Below, in pieces: positions 7,407-14,862 of a stretch of 64,000 nucleotides of DNA. A model generated the notes under the pieces. The model had not been told where the DNA came from, ran no database searches, and was given only the letters and a program-made list of their open reading frames with translations. The position numbers were made by a program, and so were the translations under genes. The stretch lies in NCBI RefSeq assembly GCF_051900425.1, contig NZ_JBHZGK010000002.1, positions 124,001 to 188,000 of the forward strand, in the 5' to 3' direction. Positions within the stretch are counted from its first letter, which is position 1. The number at the start of each line of letters is the position of its first letter. The stretch is from Frateuria_A sp051900425. GTDB taxonomy: Bacteria > Pseudomonadota > Gammaproteobacteria > Xanthomonadales > Rhodanobacteraceae.

Positions 7407-7905
7407 GGCCGACCCGGTTGTCGGCCCTCTGCGAGAGCGCTGGGACCCCTCAGTGCGGCGTGGGCTGGACGCGCACATCACCCTCCGTTACCCCTTCCTC
7501 CCGCTCAGGGCGCTTAGCCCGCGCGACCAGGCGATGCTGGCGGACGCGGTCGCCTCTGTGCCGAGCTTCCACTACACCCTTGCGCGCGTTTCTCTCTTCC
7601 CGACGACTGTGTTCCTCGACCCCGAACCGATGGCGTCGTTCGTCGCCCTACGCGCGGCTGTAGAAAAGATCTTCGAGCGGCGCTTGCCTGAGGATCCGTT
7701 CCCGCGATACGCACCGCACCTATCGGTCGCGCGCCATGTACGAGATGCACGCGAAGAAGTGATGGCGGCGCTCAACGCAGCATTGCCTGGCGGTGGCGAG
7801 GGAATTCGTGCAGCGTGTAGGGCGGTCGTGCTGCTCGAGCGAACCGGTGGCGGCCCATGGCAGGTGCAACTGCAGCTGCCGCTCGGTAAGTCTCACCCCA
7901 TCTGA
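7369..7905 (+). CDS. 2'-5' RNA ligase-like 2H phosphoesterase (LigT superfamily)
   Basis: A protein of about 178 residues with the two HxT/S motifs that define the 2H phosphoesterase fold: HITLRYPF (His36) and HLSVAR (His117), 81 residues apart. Relatives cleave or ligate 2'-5' and cyclic phosphodiester bonds in RNA or nucleotides; the substrate here is unknown. The start is uncertain between ATGs at 7369 and 7375, and a longer frame back to 7222 reads through the Cys-rich gene and is not conserved-looking. Some 2H enzymes are immune-evasion factors that degrade 2'-5' oligonucleotides, but most bacterial ones are housekeeping. Confidence 0.75.
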   Translation: MRMAAFLAVLTPEADPVVGPLRERWDPSVRRGLDAHITLRYPFLPLRALSPRDQAMLADAVASVPSFHYTLARVSLFPTTVFLDPEPMASFVALRAAVEKIFERRLPEDPFPRYAPHLSVARHVRDAREEVMAALNAALPGGGEGIRAACRAVVLLERTGGGPWQVQLQLPLGKSHPI

Positions 7906-8183
7906 GGGGAATCGAGGCTGGGTCGACATCGAGCACCAGCGATGCGACGCCGTTCGACTGCGATAGTGGGCGCTGCCATGCCTTGGCAGCGCACCCGGGC
8001 AGTTGTCGGCATTGCCTTACAGATTGGGTCGCGGGCGCCTGATAGGCAAGCACGGTGGCGCCGAACAAGCTATGGCTGCCCCGCGAGTCAGGACCAAGGC
8101 GACAGGGAGTCAGGCGCGAGCCGACCATGGGTGTCCAGGCGCGGACCGATGACCGGGGCCCTTCCTTACCTGGTGTGTGGCTT

Positions 8184-8420
8184 ATGCGGTCTGTCTTTTG
8201 CGTCGAAGAAGGCGTCGTTGGCTGGCGTGTGCGTCAAGGTGCGACCTGCCTGGCCGACGCACTTGCGCTAGCCAGCGCCATCAAACATGCGCGCAAGCTC
8301 GGTCGCGACTACCACGAGCGCACGGGGTCTGAAGTGACGGTGGAGCTGGTGATTCCCGAGAAATCGTTGCTGCTGGAGCAACATCCGCCGCGAACATTCG
8401 AAGCCACGGCCGCCGCGTAG
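8184..8420 (+). CDS. Small hypothetical protein
   Basis: About 78 residues from the ATG at 8184, or 97 from the ATG at 8127; neither has a strong ribosome-binding site. The pattern of a short beta-rich start (VFCVEEGVVGWRVRQG) followed by a helix (LALASAIKHARKLGRDYHER) and a beta strand (TVELVIP) resembles small DUF2188-like proteins, but the similarity is only structural in feel. Isolated between the LigT-like gene and the oppositely oriented nuclease. Confidence 0.45.
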   Translation: MRSVFCVEEGVVGWRVRQGATCLADALALASAIKHARKLGRDYHERTGSEVTVELVIPEKSLLLEQHPPRTFEATAAA

Positions 8421-8474
8421 AGTTTGGATGCCGCTTCGCGATGCAGCGGCAGTGGATGGCGGCTGCGTCTGTCG

Positions 8475-9239
8475 TTAGCCCAGCAACCGGTTGAGCACTG
8501 CGGCCAGTCGCAATCCTGCCTGTTCCAGACGCTGCTCGACCACGGGATGCCATGTCCGAACGTATTCCGTACTGATCTTGCGGGGTGGGTAGAAGCCTGG
8601 CAAGCTGAACAGCGCGCCGCTCTCGTGAACCCAATCCTCGACATCTCCACCGGTCGCCACTTGGGGCAGGTCTCGCTCGATACGCTGAGCCAGTTCGGTG
8701 GGCGCTTGCCCAAATGTTTCGATCAGCCCCGTGTCCCAAACGTGGTGTAGGTTCGAGCCGCGACCCTGCCAGCGCACCTGGTACGTATTCCCGCCCTTGT
8801 CGTCACCGTAGCCGGCATGCAGAGGTTGGTGGGCGTCACCCACCAGGTGGACCACGTAGCGCAGCGCTTTCGCCCGGTCCTCGTCCGAGGCATGGCGATT
8901 GCCCAGGACGAGCTCCTGGCGTTTGAGCGCAGCAACGAGGCATTGATCGCCGCCTGGACACAGATCTGGTGAGTAATGGAGGTCCGAGCCGCGCGGGAAA
9001 TTGACGTAGTGCCACTTGCTGGTGGCGGGACTGCGGTGCTCGTCGGCCCACGAGGCGATGGATTCCAGCGTGGCACCCGGTTCCAATGCGAGCAGCCGCT
9101 GGACTTCGGCACGGGCGGCGGGCGTCAGGTGACCGTCGGCAATTTGGGAGACGACGTTATGGCCGTCGCGGCCCCATGCGTAAAGATGGTTGGCGGGCAG
9201 GAGGAGGACGAGAGCAAGCAGGAGGCGTGTGTGCATCAC
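8475..9239 (-). CDS. Secreted S1/P1-type zinc nuclease
   Basis: A 254-residue S1-P1 nuclease family protein. A signal peptide (MMHTRLLLALVLLLPANHLY in part) is followed by WGRDGH. The mature N-terminal Trp22 is expected to ligate zinc, as in nuclease P1. Further zinc-ligand motifs are SWADE, SKWHYVNF, YVVHLVGDAHQPLH and NLHHVWDTGLI. These enzymes degrade single-stranded DNA and RNA in the periplasm or outside the cell. Transcribed leftward; the next gene on that strand (9298-9516) is 58 bp upstream. Confidence 0.9.
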   Translation of the reverse strand: MMHTRLLLALVLLLPANHLYAWGRDGHNVVSQIADGHLTPAARAEVQRLLALEPGATLESIASWADEHRSPATSKWHYVNFPRGSDLHYSPDLCPGGDQCLVAALKRQELVLGNRHASDEDRAKALRYVVHLVGDAHQPLHAGYGDDKGGNTYQVRWQGRGSNLHHVWDTGLIETFGQAPTELAQRIERDLPQVATGGDVEDWVHESGALFSLPGFYPPRKISTEYVRTWHPVVEQRLEQAGLRLAAVLNRLLG

Positions 9240-9297
9240 GCCATGATAACGGGTGGCCTTGCAGAGCCATGGGGGGCGCGAGGTCCGAATACCAGTG

Positions 9298-9516
9298 CTA
9301 TCGCGTGCGCGCCGCGATGAGCTGTTGCAGATAGGCGATCCCTTCTTCTTCCGGAAAGAAGGTTACGACGTCCGCAACCGTCAGGCCGTATCGCTTCCTG
9401 AGGGCAAGAAATTCTTCTTTCGCCTGTTCCATATGGGTCTTGGGTGAGCGGCTATTCGACTCAAGAGCCGCAAGTTCGGCCTGGAAGCGGCGAAAGGCGT
9501 CGGTAGGTACGGTCAT
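9298..9516 (-). CDS. Small hypothetical protein
   Basis: A 72-residue, charged, mostly helical protein with the segment EEFLALRKRYGLTVADVVTF and the tail EEEGIAYLQQLI. The RYGLTVADVV-FFPEEEG part recalls short H-NS-like or other nucleoid-associated small proteins, but no DNA-binding core is evident. It lies upstream of the S1/P1 nuclease on the same strand. Function unknown. Confidence 0.55.
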   Translation of the reverse strand: MTVPTDAFRRFQAELAALESNSRSPKTHMEQAKEEFLALRKRYGLTVADVVTFFPEEEGIAYLQQLIAARTR

Positions 9517-9669
9517 GCCCTCATTCTCCCATGCGGTGGGACGGTGATCACCCAGCCGAGGGTGCAGGCGCAGGGCAGTACCGACCTAAAGCACGTCATG
9601 GCCTTGGATCTCACGCGCGTGGCCGGTTGGGCGCCAAGTCTCGCGTCCTGAGCCGGAGGGCGTGGTAGC

Positions 9670-9694
9670 TTTGATTTCTGTCCCAGAAATCAAA
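9670..9694. promoter_or_regulatory. Perfect 25-bp palindrome abutting the UmuD-like start
   Basis: TTTGATTTCTG (9670-9680), a 3-base spacer, then CAGAAATCAAA (9684-9694), an 11-bp perfect dyad. It ends 5 bases before the ATG at 9700, occupying the place where a Shine-Dalgarno sequence should be. It does not look like a LexA box of the CTGTN8ACAG type. It is the likely operator of the UmuD-like gene, or an RNA hairpin controlling its translation. Confidence 0.75.
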
Positions 9695-9699
9695 CCAGC

Positions 9700-10275
9700 A
9701 TGAGCATGTCCAGCAACAACCGCGGGGGCACCCGCCCCGGGGCCGGCCGACCCGTCGCGCCCTCTCAGCGTATCCGCGTCCCCGAACCCCACGTGCCCGT
9801 GGTGCTCAGCCTGATCGAACGCCTGCGGCGGGAAGAAGCTGATGGCGTCGAGCACATCGGCGCCGTCGCCCAGGAAAGCCCTTGGCCGCTGCGGCACTTC
9901 ACCGAGGTGCCGTGCGGCTTTGCGTCACCCGCCGAGGACTACGAAGAGAACCCGATCGATCTCAACACGGTGGTGATGGACCCGCGTCATCGGGAGGCAA
10001 CCTACCTGGTGCGCGCCAAGGGCCACTCTATGACCGGCACGGGCATCAATGATGGCGACGAGCTGGTGGTCGATCGCGCACTCGAACCCCGCAATGGCTC
10101 GATCGTGATTGCCGTCTATCAGGGCAAGGCCACCTGCAAGCGCCTGCGCTATATGGCGAACGGGCGCCCGTACCTGAAAGCTGAAAACCCACACTACGAG
10201 GATCGCGTCATCGCCGAAGGCGACGAATTCGAGGTATGGGGCGTGGTCCGCTACGCCTTGCACAAGCTCATCTGA
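9700..10275 (+). CDS. UmuD-like autoproteolytic S24 peptidase (orphan, N-terminally extended)
   Basis: A 191-residue S24/LexA-type protease. The UmuD-type cleavage bond is Cys72-Gly73 (VPCGFASPAEDY), with catalytic Ser110 (KGHSM) and Lys147 (ATCKRL). The Ser-Lys spacing of 37 residues equals that of E. coli UmuD. Compared with UmuD the protein carries about 48 extra N-terminal residues beginning NNRGGTRPGAGRP, an AT-hook-like basic stretch, followed by a helix VVLSLIERLRREE. No umuC follows; the next 270 bp hold no gene. The protein could be a damage-responsive regulator or a polymerase V accessory partnered with a UmuC elsewhere. A second ATG at 9706 is an alternative start. Confidence 0.85.
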   Translation: MSMSSNNRGGTRPGAGRPVAPSQRIRVPEPHVPVVLSLIERLRREEADGVEHIGAVAQESPWPLRHFTEVPCGFASPAEDYEENPIDLNTVVMDPRHREATYLVRAKGHSMTGTGINDGDELVVDRALEPRNGSIVIAVYQGKATCKRLRYMANGRPYLKAENPHYEDRVIAEGDEFEVWGVVRYALHKLI

Positions 10276-10548
10276 TGGAACACTCACTTGGACTGCGATC
10301 CCGCTAATCTTATGGCGTCGCTACGCATCACATCGCTGGGAGTCAGGGTGAAGTGACGTTGACTGAGATAGCTCGCCGATATGCGCTCGTGCGGACGTTT
10401 GTGGACCGTGGCGTTGCCGCCTACTATGGCTGTGATATTCCTTCATCAAGTGGTCCGCGAGGTTTTATCCAGTAAAGCTACAATTTCTCGCCTTAGCCTC
10501 ATCCAGGTGAGCGCGCGTTCACGTAGTCCTCAATCATAGATTTAATGT
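10276..10548. other. Intergenic region, no umuC
   Basis: 273 bases without a convincing gene. A 40-codon GTG-initiated frame (10353-10475) is present but has no recognisable features. Base composition falls noticeably toward A+T through this stretch, marking the entry into the low-GC island. Confidence 0.5.
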
Positions 10549-11337
10549 ATGAGCCAACTCGCGGTCCTGATTGGTCTAATTTCATTCCCGGGCTTGATCG
10601 CGACAATTGTGTGCGACAAGCTTCTCGTCCATGCTGAGCGCTGGAATACCTTCAAGTACACTGTTTACACGTTCGTGTTTGGAGTTAGCTCGTACGTCTT
10701 GCTACAAGGGATTGTTTGGATTGTTAGTGCCTTTGATAGGCACATGCCATTCCTGCAGCCGAGGGTGTCTCTTCAATTGTGGGGGACACTCATTTCTGGC
10801 CGCGACCTTAGCTTTACGGAGGTTGCCTGGGCGACAGGTCTATCCCCTGCGGTTGCGCTCTTTGCTACGACTTGCGTAAACAAGAAGGTTTTGCATCGTC
10901 TGGCGCAAAGTGTTGGCATATCCAGTAAGTACGGAGACGAGAATCTTTTCAGTTATTTCCTGAACTCTCCGGATGTGTATTGGGTCTATGTCCGAGATAA
11001 GACCACTGGGCAGACGTATCGCGGCTTGGTTCGTTCGTTCTCCGAGACGAAAGAACTGCAAGAGGTCGTTCTTACGAACGTAACTGTTTACAACTACGAA
11101 GATTCCAGCGTGCTGTACGAGCTGGATGCGATTTACCTCAGCAAGCCGCTCGGGACGTTTGTTATCGAAGCACCATCATCGTTACATCAAGGGAATCCAG
11201 ATGACAGACAAGCGATCGCCGCTCAACGAAGGCACGGAACGCCGTCAGGTGAAGGGAGGCCTGATCAGGGAGACAAACAAGCGTCCGCCGCCGCCACCTC
11301 CGCCCCCGCCCCCGCCACCCAAGAAGAAGTGAGGTAG
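10549..11337 (+). CDS. DUF6338-family membrane protein
   Basis: A 262-residue protein with a hydrophobic N-terminal segment starting LIGLISFPGLIATIVCDKLL, a second hydrophobic region (FVFGVSSYVLLQGIVWIV) and a third around ATGLSPAVALFATTC, then a soluble C-terminal domain with WVYVRDKTTGQTYRG and LTNVTVYNYED. This is the layout I associate with DUF6338, a membrane family of unknown function found in accessory regions. The last 45 codons, after IEAPSSLHQGN, are unlike the rest (Gln/Ala/Pro-rich) and overlap a separate small gene in another frame, so the functional C-terminus may end earlier. A+T-rich relative to flanking core genes. Confidence 0.75.
   Translation: MSQLAVLIGLISFPGLIATIVCDKLLVHAERWNTFKYTVYTFVFGVSSYVLLQGIVWIVSAFDRHMPFLQPRVSLQLWGTLISGRDLSFTEVAWATGLSPAVALFATTCVNKKVLHRLAQSVGISSKYGDENLFSYFLNSPDVYWVYVRDKTTGQTYRGLVRSFSETKELQEVVLTNVTVYNYEDSSVLYELDAIYLSKPLGTFVIEAPSSLHQGNPDDRQAIAAQRRHGTPSGEGRPDQGDKQASAAATSAPAPATQEEVR
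11201..11332 (+). CDS. Overlapping 43-residue proline-tailed microprotein
   Basis: A small gene in a different frame inside the end of the DUF6338 gene. It starts with an ATG preceded at good spacing by AGGGA. The protein opens MTDKRSPLNEGTERRQVKGG, then runs to a block of twelve consecutive prolines and a terminal KKK. Its stop is 5 bp before that of the DUF6338 frame. I recall similar short NEG-KGG proteins with proline-rich ends next to DUF6338 genes, but cannot verify this. The pattern suggests an accessory subunit or a ligand for a proline-binding domain. Confidence 0.6.
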   Translation: MTDKRSPLNEGTERRQVKGGLIRETNKRPPPPPPPPPPPPKKK

Positions 11338-11738
11338 GTAACCAAACCGTTCAGGTCGAAGCCGCTCCGCAACTCGGCGAAAACTGAGCGTTGGCTGTGC
11401 TCTGCTTGCGGAGGAGATGCGGCTGCGTCGACCTCTCTAGGTAGTTTCAGCTAGGAACAGGGTCCCAGGACAATCCGCGGGGAGGGAATTGTTGCAGTTC
11501 CGAGCTCGGGCACGGGTTCATCGAGCGCGCACTCGATCGCGGACGGAGTGCCGCCGAGCCGCACTGGGCCATCAGAACATGCGCTTCCGCTGGTTCCGGC
11601 GCGGAGGTCGAGGATGCAAGTTATGCTGACCGGCGAGCGTCAGCCGTGGGGTGTTCGATTCAAGCTGTTAGGTGGATTCGGCGAATAATTGGGATTTCGT
11701 CAATTATTCCGGGGTAGTACGACAAATCAGGAGCAGTG
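11338..11738. other. Regulatory gap before the GTPase-caspase operon
   Basis: About 400 bases with no convincing gene. It contains a hairpin around TCGAG/CTCGA near 11520-11540, and near the end a 9-bp inverted repeat (listed separately). It probably holds the promoter of the five-gene operon. Confidence 0.5.
11683..11709. promoter_or_regulatory. 9-bp inverted repeat upstream of the GASH gene
   Basis: GAATAATTG (11683-11691) and CAATTATTC (11701-11709) form a perfect dyad with a 9-base spacer, in A+T-rich DNA 29 bp before the operon's first ATG and just ahead of its AGGAG. It is placed like an operator or an RNA hairpin controlling the operon. No regulator gene is adjacent, so the ligand is unknown. 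Confidence 0.55.
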
Positions 11739-13058
11739 ATGGAGCATGAATTTCTTCTGAGATTTCTTGAAGTTGGAATAATTGATTTAAAAGGCGATGA
11801 CGCGAAGCTAGACAAGCTGCGAGCTGCCACAAAAGAACTGTCTGCAGCTCTCCGGAAATCACCATCAAAGGCCATCAGCTTCACGATGGTGGCGGCTGAC
11901 CCCAACATTCCGGCTACGGAGCCAGTTCTAGATGAGGCAATGACCGCACTTCGCAATCAGTGGCAGACTGTTGCAAACGCATTTGCCGGCCGTCCTGTCG
12001 CCGTATTGCGGGCCATATTGCTCGACGCAACCGTACAAGCGGCGCGAGCTGACGACGGAATTGCTGTCGCCTTTGTGAACACCGCTCGCAATGCTCTTGC
12101 ACATTCAGAAGCTTCCGACGAGGGCGAGATTTGGCGCGAGGCGGTTAGCGAAATTGAGATAAAGGTCGATGCGCGTGCTGAAGCAGAGTGGGCAACGCCT
12201 GAGACGATTACGGTCGACCCGATGAAGTATACCCCGCCCGATCCATTGCCTGTGGATTATGCGGTACCCACGGTCGGTCGGGATGATCTCAAGGCAAAGA
12301 TGCATTCTGCTGCCGGGCCGTGGGGGCCTGCGGACCCTAATCCTTACTCACCACAAAACAATGCGAGCGCCTGGTCGCAGGAATTTGCTAGCAGGATGAG
12401 TGTTGCGATCTCGGAGGTGCTCGATGAGATGGCTGAAGAGCTTGCGCCAGCTCCCATCGACTTCTCGGGCCCGTTGTCTACGCTGGCGCAAGCGGTCAGC
12501 ACGCACGTCGACAGGGCCTTGGCCAGCTTCAGTGGCGCGACGGCAGGACTCCAGCGCCGGACGAACCTTCTTTGGTGGAAAGAGGCGCTGTATTCCCCAA
12601 GTACTCATGCAAGCTATCTAGACGTTCCGCCCTTCGAGGCGTCCGCAATGATGGCGTTCGACCTACACGAGCAGGTTCCAACCTACTCGCCTGCGAGCGT
12701 GTCGGCTTTCCTGCGGGAAGCTATTCGCTGTCTACCGGCTGCAACCAGTGACGAATGCAGGGGTGAGCGGGAGATTCTTAGACTAGTGCATGAAGCACGG
12801 GCCACCAAGCTCATGGAGCCCTTCCGCGCGCTTGCGGCTCAGTACGCACCTGCGCCAGCTGGGCGAGGACCATTGCTATCGATGATTGGGCACCCGCAGG
12901 ATTCCGGAACCGCCGATCCAACGGCGTTTCGCGCCCTAAGCGGTGTGGACGCTTCGTTCAAGATGACCCCGTCTGAGTGGGGCACATACTTGTTTCGAGA
13001 GCTTCAAAGCGCACGAGCTACCTGTGGCGGTGCTTCCAAGCGACCCAAGAAAAAGTAG
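11739..13058 (+). CDS. GTPase-associated system helical (GASH) protein
   Basis: A 439-residue protein, predominantly alpha-helical, with no enzymatic motif. The ATG at 11739 is chosen over the GTG at 11736 because AGGAG ends 5 bases upstream. N-terminal features are FLLRFLEVGIIDLKGDDAKL and repeated LRAAT-ELSAAL helices; the middle has SVAISEVLDEMAEELAP. The C-terminus ends in a lysine cluster. The call to the GASH family (GTPase-associated system, all-helical), described in comparative genomics of NTP-dependent conflict systems, rests mainly on gene context: it directly precedes two P-loop GTPases and a GAP1-like protein, the usual partners. It may act as a sensor or scaffold; that is inference. 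Confidence 0.75.
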   Translation: MEHEFLLRFLEVGIIDLKGDDAKLDKLRAATKELSAALRKSPSKAISFTMVAADPNIPATEPVLDEAMTALRNQWQTVANAFAGRPVAVLRAILLDATVQAARADDGIAVAFVNTARNALAHSEASDEGEIWREAVSEIEIKVDARAEAEWATPETITVDPMKYTPPDPLPVDYAVPTVGRDDLKAKMHSAAGPWGPADPNPYSPQNNASAWSQEFASRMSVAISEVLDEMAEELAPAPIDFSGPLSTLAQAVSTHVDRALASFSGATAGLQRRTNLLWWKEALYSPSTHASYLDVPPFEASAMMAFDLHEQVPTYSPASVSAFLREAIRCLPAATSDECRGEREILRLVHEARATKLMEPFRALAAQYAPAPAGRGPLLSMIGHPQDSGTADPTAFRALSGVDASFKMTPSEWGTYLFRELQSARATCGGASKRPKKK

Positions 13059-13065
13059 GGTGCAT

Positions 13066-14016
13066 ATGCATAGGTGTCCTCACCCCAAATGTTTTGCTGA
13101 CGACAACACCACCTGCACGCTGGGCCATATGAGGCTCGACAGGTGCCCTGAGTGGAAGGCTGTCAGCAATGACACCGCAATTGCGGTGGTGGAGGGTGAC
13201 CAAATGCTGCTCCCATGGAGCGGCTTAGCGATGGGAGAGGCCGACCTGAACTTCTTGAGCGGGAAGGTCAAGCCCATCACAGTTGGTGTCGTAGGCCCAG
13301 AAAGCGCAGGTAAGACGACCATCTTGGGGGCGTTCTATCTTCTGCTGGGTCGAGGCGCACTAACTGCCGAGGGCAATTCGTTTAGTAATTCATACACTTT
13401 GGCAGGCTGGGAGGCGGTGGCAGCCTGCTTGCGGTGGAAGCCGGGTCAGCCTCCGAGCTTCCCGTCCCACACGTCTAGCCGAGCGGCTCGAGCACCAGGC
13501 ATGCTTCACCTTGCCTTTCGCAGAAAGGATGGAGCGCTACGCGACTTTCTTTTCGCTGATGCACCAGGAGAGTGGTTCCAGAAGTGGGCTGTCAACGAGC
13601 AGGCGCCCGACGCCGATGGAGCACGTTGGATCGCTCGGCACGCAGACGTCACTCTGCTGATTGCCGACCGTGAAGCACTCGCTGGCCCCAAGATGGGGGC
13701 GGCGCGGAACGATTTTCAGTTGCTTGCCCAGCGTGCGGTAGCCGAGTCCCGTGGTCGGCGATTAGCGCTCGTATGGACTAAGGGCGACGTAGATGTAGCG
13801 CCAGCCATGGAAGCTCAGATTAGGAAAGCGGTCGCTCCAGACTCATCCAGCGTCCCGGAATTTACGGTGAGCGTGCATCCACGCGGCGATCTCGACGCTG
13901 GTGATGGTTTCCGGGGGCTCTTCCAATGGATTCTTGGCAGCACGCGGCTTGGGGTTGACCTGCCCGCGACAGGAGCGTCTGGTCACGATCCTCTCTTTCT
14001 ATTCGGTAGGAGATAG
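13066..14016 (+). CDS. TRAFAC-like double-GTPase-system GTPase with N-terminal Zn-binding segment
   Basis: A 316-residue P-loop GTPase. Walker A is GPESAGKT (77-84), the G3-like element FADAPGEW (Asp165), and the G4-like WTKGD (238-241). Before the GTPase fold lies a cysteine/histidine cluster (Cys4, Cys9, Cys17, Cys27 with His2, His6, His21) that could bind zinc. This matches one of the two paired GTPases (DO-GTPase type) of GTPase-associated conflict systems. The gene begins 7 bp after GASH and is followed after 3 bp by the second GTPase. It probably works as a nucleotide-controlled switch licensing the effector. Confidence 0.82.
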   Translation: MHRCPHPKCFADDNTTCTLGHMRLDRCPEWKAVSNDTAIAVVEGDQMLLPWSGLAMGEADLNFLSGKVKPITVGVVGPESAGKTTILGAFYLLLGRGALTAEGNSFSNSYTLAGWEAVAACLRWKPGQPPSFPSHTSSRAARAPGMLHLAFRRKDGALRDFLFADAPGEWFQKWAVNEQAPDADGARWIARHADVTLLIADREALAGPKMGAARNDFQLLAQRAVAESRGRRLALVWTKGDVDVAPAMEAQIRKAVAPDSSSVPEFTVSVHPRGDLDAGDGFRGLFQWILGSTRLGVDLPATGASGHDPLFLFGRR

Positions 14017-14019
14017 TCT

Positions 14020-14856
14020 GTGGCCCCTCAACAAACCATCCTGCTAGTCGGTGAGTCAAACGTTGGCAAAACTCACTACGGGGCCCAGTTTTTGAAGCGT
14101 TTGATGGTGAAAGCATGCGCCCTCCGGATGTCAGGTGCGCCGACAAACCTGGAGGCGTTTACTACCGCCCTCAGTTGCTTGACCGAGGGTAAGTCGACTG
14201 ATCACACACCGGCTAGCACGTACGTCGAGAGCGTTTGGCCGATCAAGGATGAAGCGGGCCGCGAAGCCGAGTTGGTTTGGCCGGATTACGGCGGTGAACA
14301 GGTTCGCCACTTGGTCATGCAGCGCCGGATCCCGCCCGCTTGGCGCGAGCGAGTGGTAAAGGCGTCCGACTGGGTCTTTCTGATAAGACTGCATACATTC
14401 CGGTCTGAAGACGATTTGTTCTCACGTCCATTGCGCTCGTTCGCCGCGGCTGAGTCCGGCGCCGAGGCAGCCGCTTCGGAATTGTCGGACCAGGCGCGGA
14501 CAGTTGAGCTCCTGCAAATGCTGCTCTACTTGGCTCAGCTTCATTTAGACCAGCCTCTTCGCACGCCTCGTTTGACGATTTTGTTGAGCTGCTGGGATGA
14601 GCTTGATACGGAAGAGCTGCCAGCTGACCTTCTGGCGGCCCGGCTGCCGATGCTGTGGTCGTTCGTTCGCAGCAATTGGTCGTCGCTCACTGTGATAGGT
14701 CTATCGGCGCTGGAAAGACCTCTTAGCAAGACGGACGCAGACCAAGAGTATGCAATTCGCGGCCCTGAAGAGTTCGGCTATGTGGTGCTACCAAATGGGG
14801 AAAAGAGCATGGACATCACGTTGCCTATCTACCGCCTGATGGCCCGCGAGACCTAA
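14020..14856 (+). CDS. Second TRAFAC-like GTPase of the double-GTPase pair
   Basis: A 278-residue P-loop GTPase starting from GTG at 14020. Walker A is GESNVGKT (11-18), the G3-like element WPDYGGEQ (Asp89) and the G4-like SCWDELD (191-196). It is clearly different in sequence from the preceding GTPase, as expected for the DO-GTPase1/DO-GTPase2 pairing in GTPase-associated systems. It sits 3 bp after the first GTPase and 6 bp before the GAP1-like gene, so stoichiometric expression is likely. The two GTPases may regulate one another; this is a proposal drawn from family literature on conflict systems. Confidence 0.82.
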   Translation: MAPQQTILLVGESNVGKTHYGAQFLKRLMVKACALRMSGAPTNLEAFTTALSCLTEGKSTDHTPASTYVESVWPIKDEAGREAELVWPDYGGEQVRHLVMQRRIPPAWRERVVKASDWVFLIRLHTFRSEDDLFSRPLRSFAAAESGAEAAASELSDQARTVELLQMLLYLAQLHLDQPLRTPRLTILLSCWDELDTEELPADLLAARLPMLWSFVRSNWSSLTVIGLSALERPLSKTDADQEYAIRGPEEFGYVVLPNGEKSMDITLPIYRLMARET

Positions 14857-14862
14857 GCAATT

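Noticed and set aside
10353..10475. Forty-codon GTG frame downstream of the UmuD-like gene as a umuC fragment or small gene
   Set aside because: No similarity to UmuC, no ribosome-binding site of note and no other coding signal.
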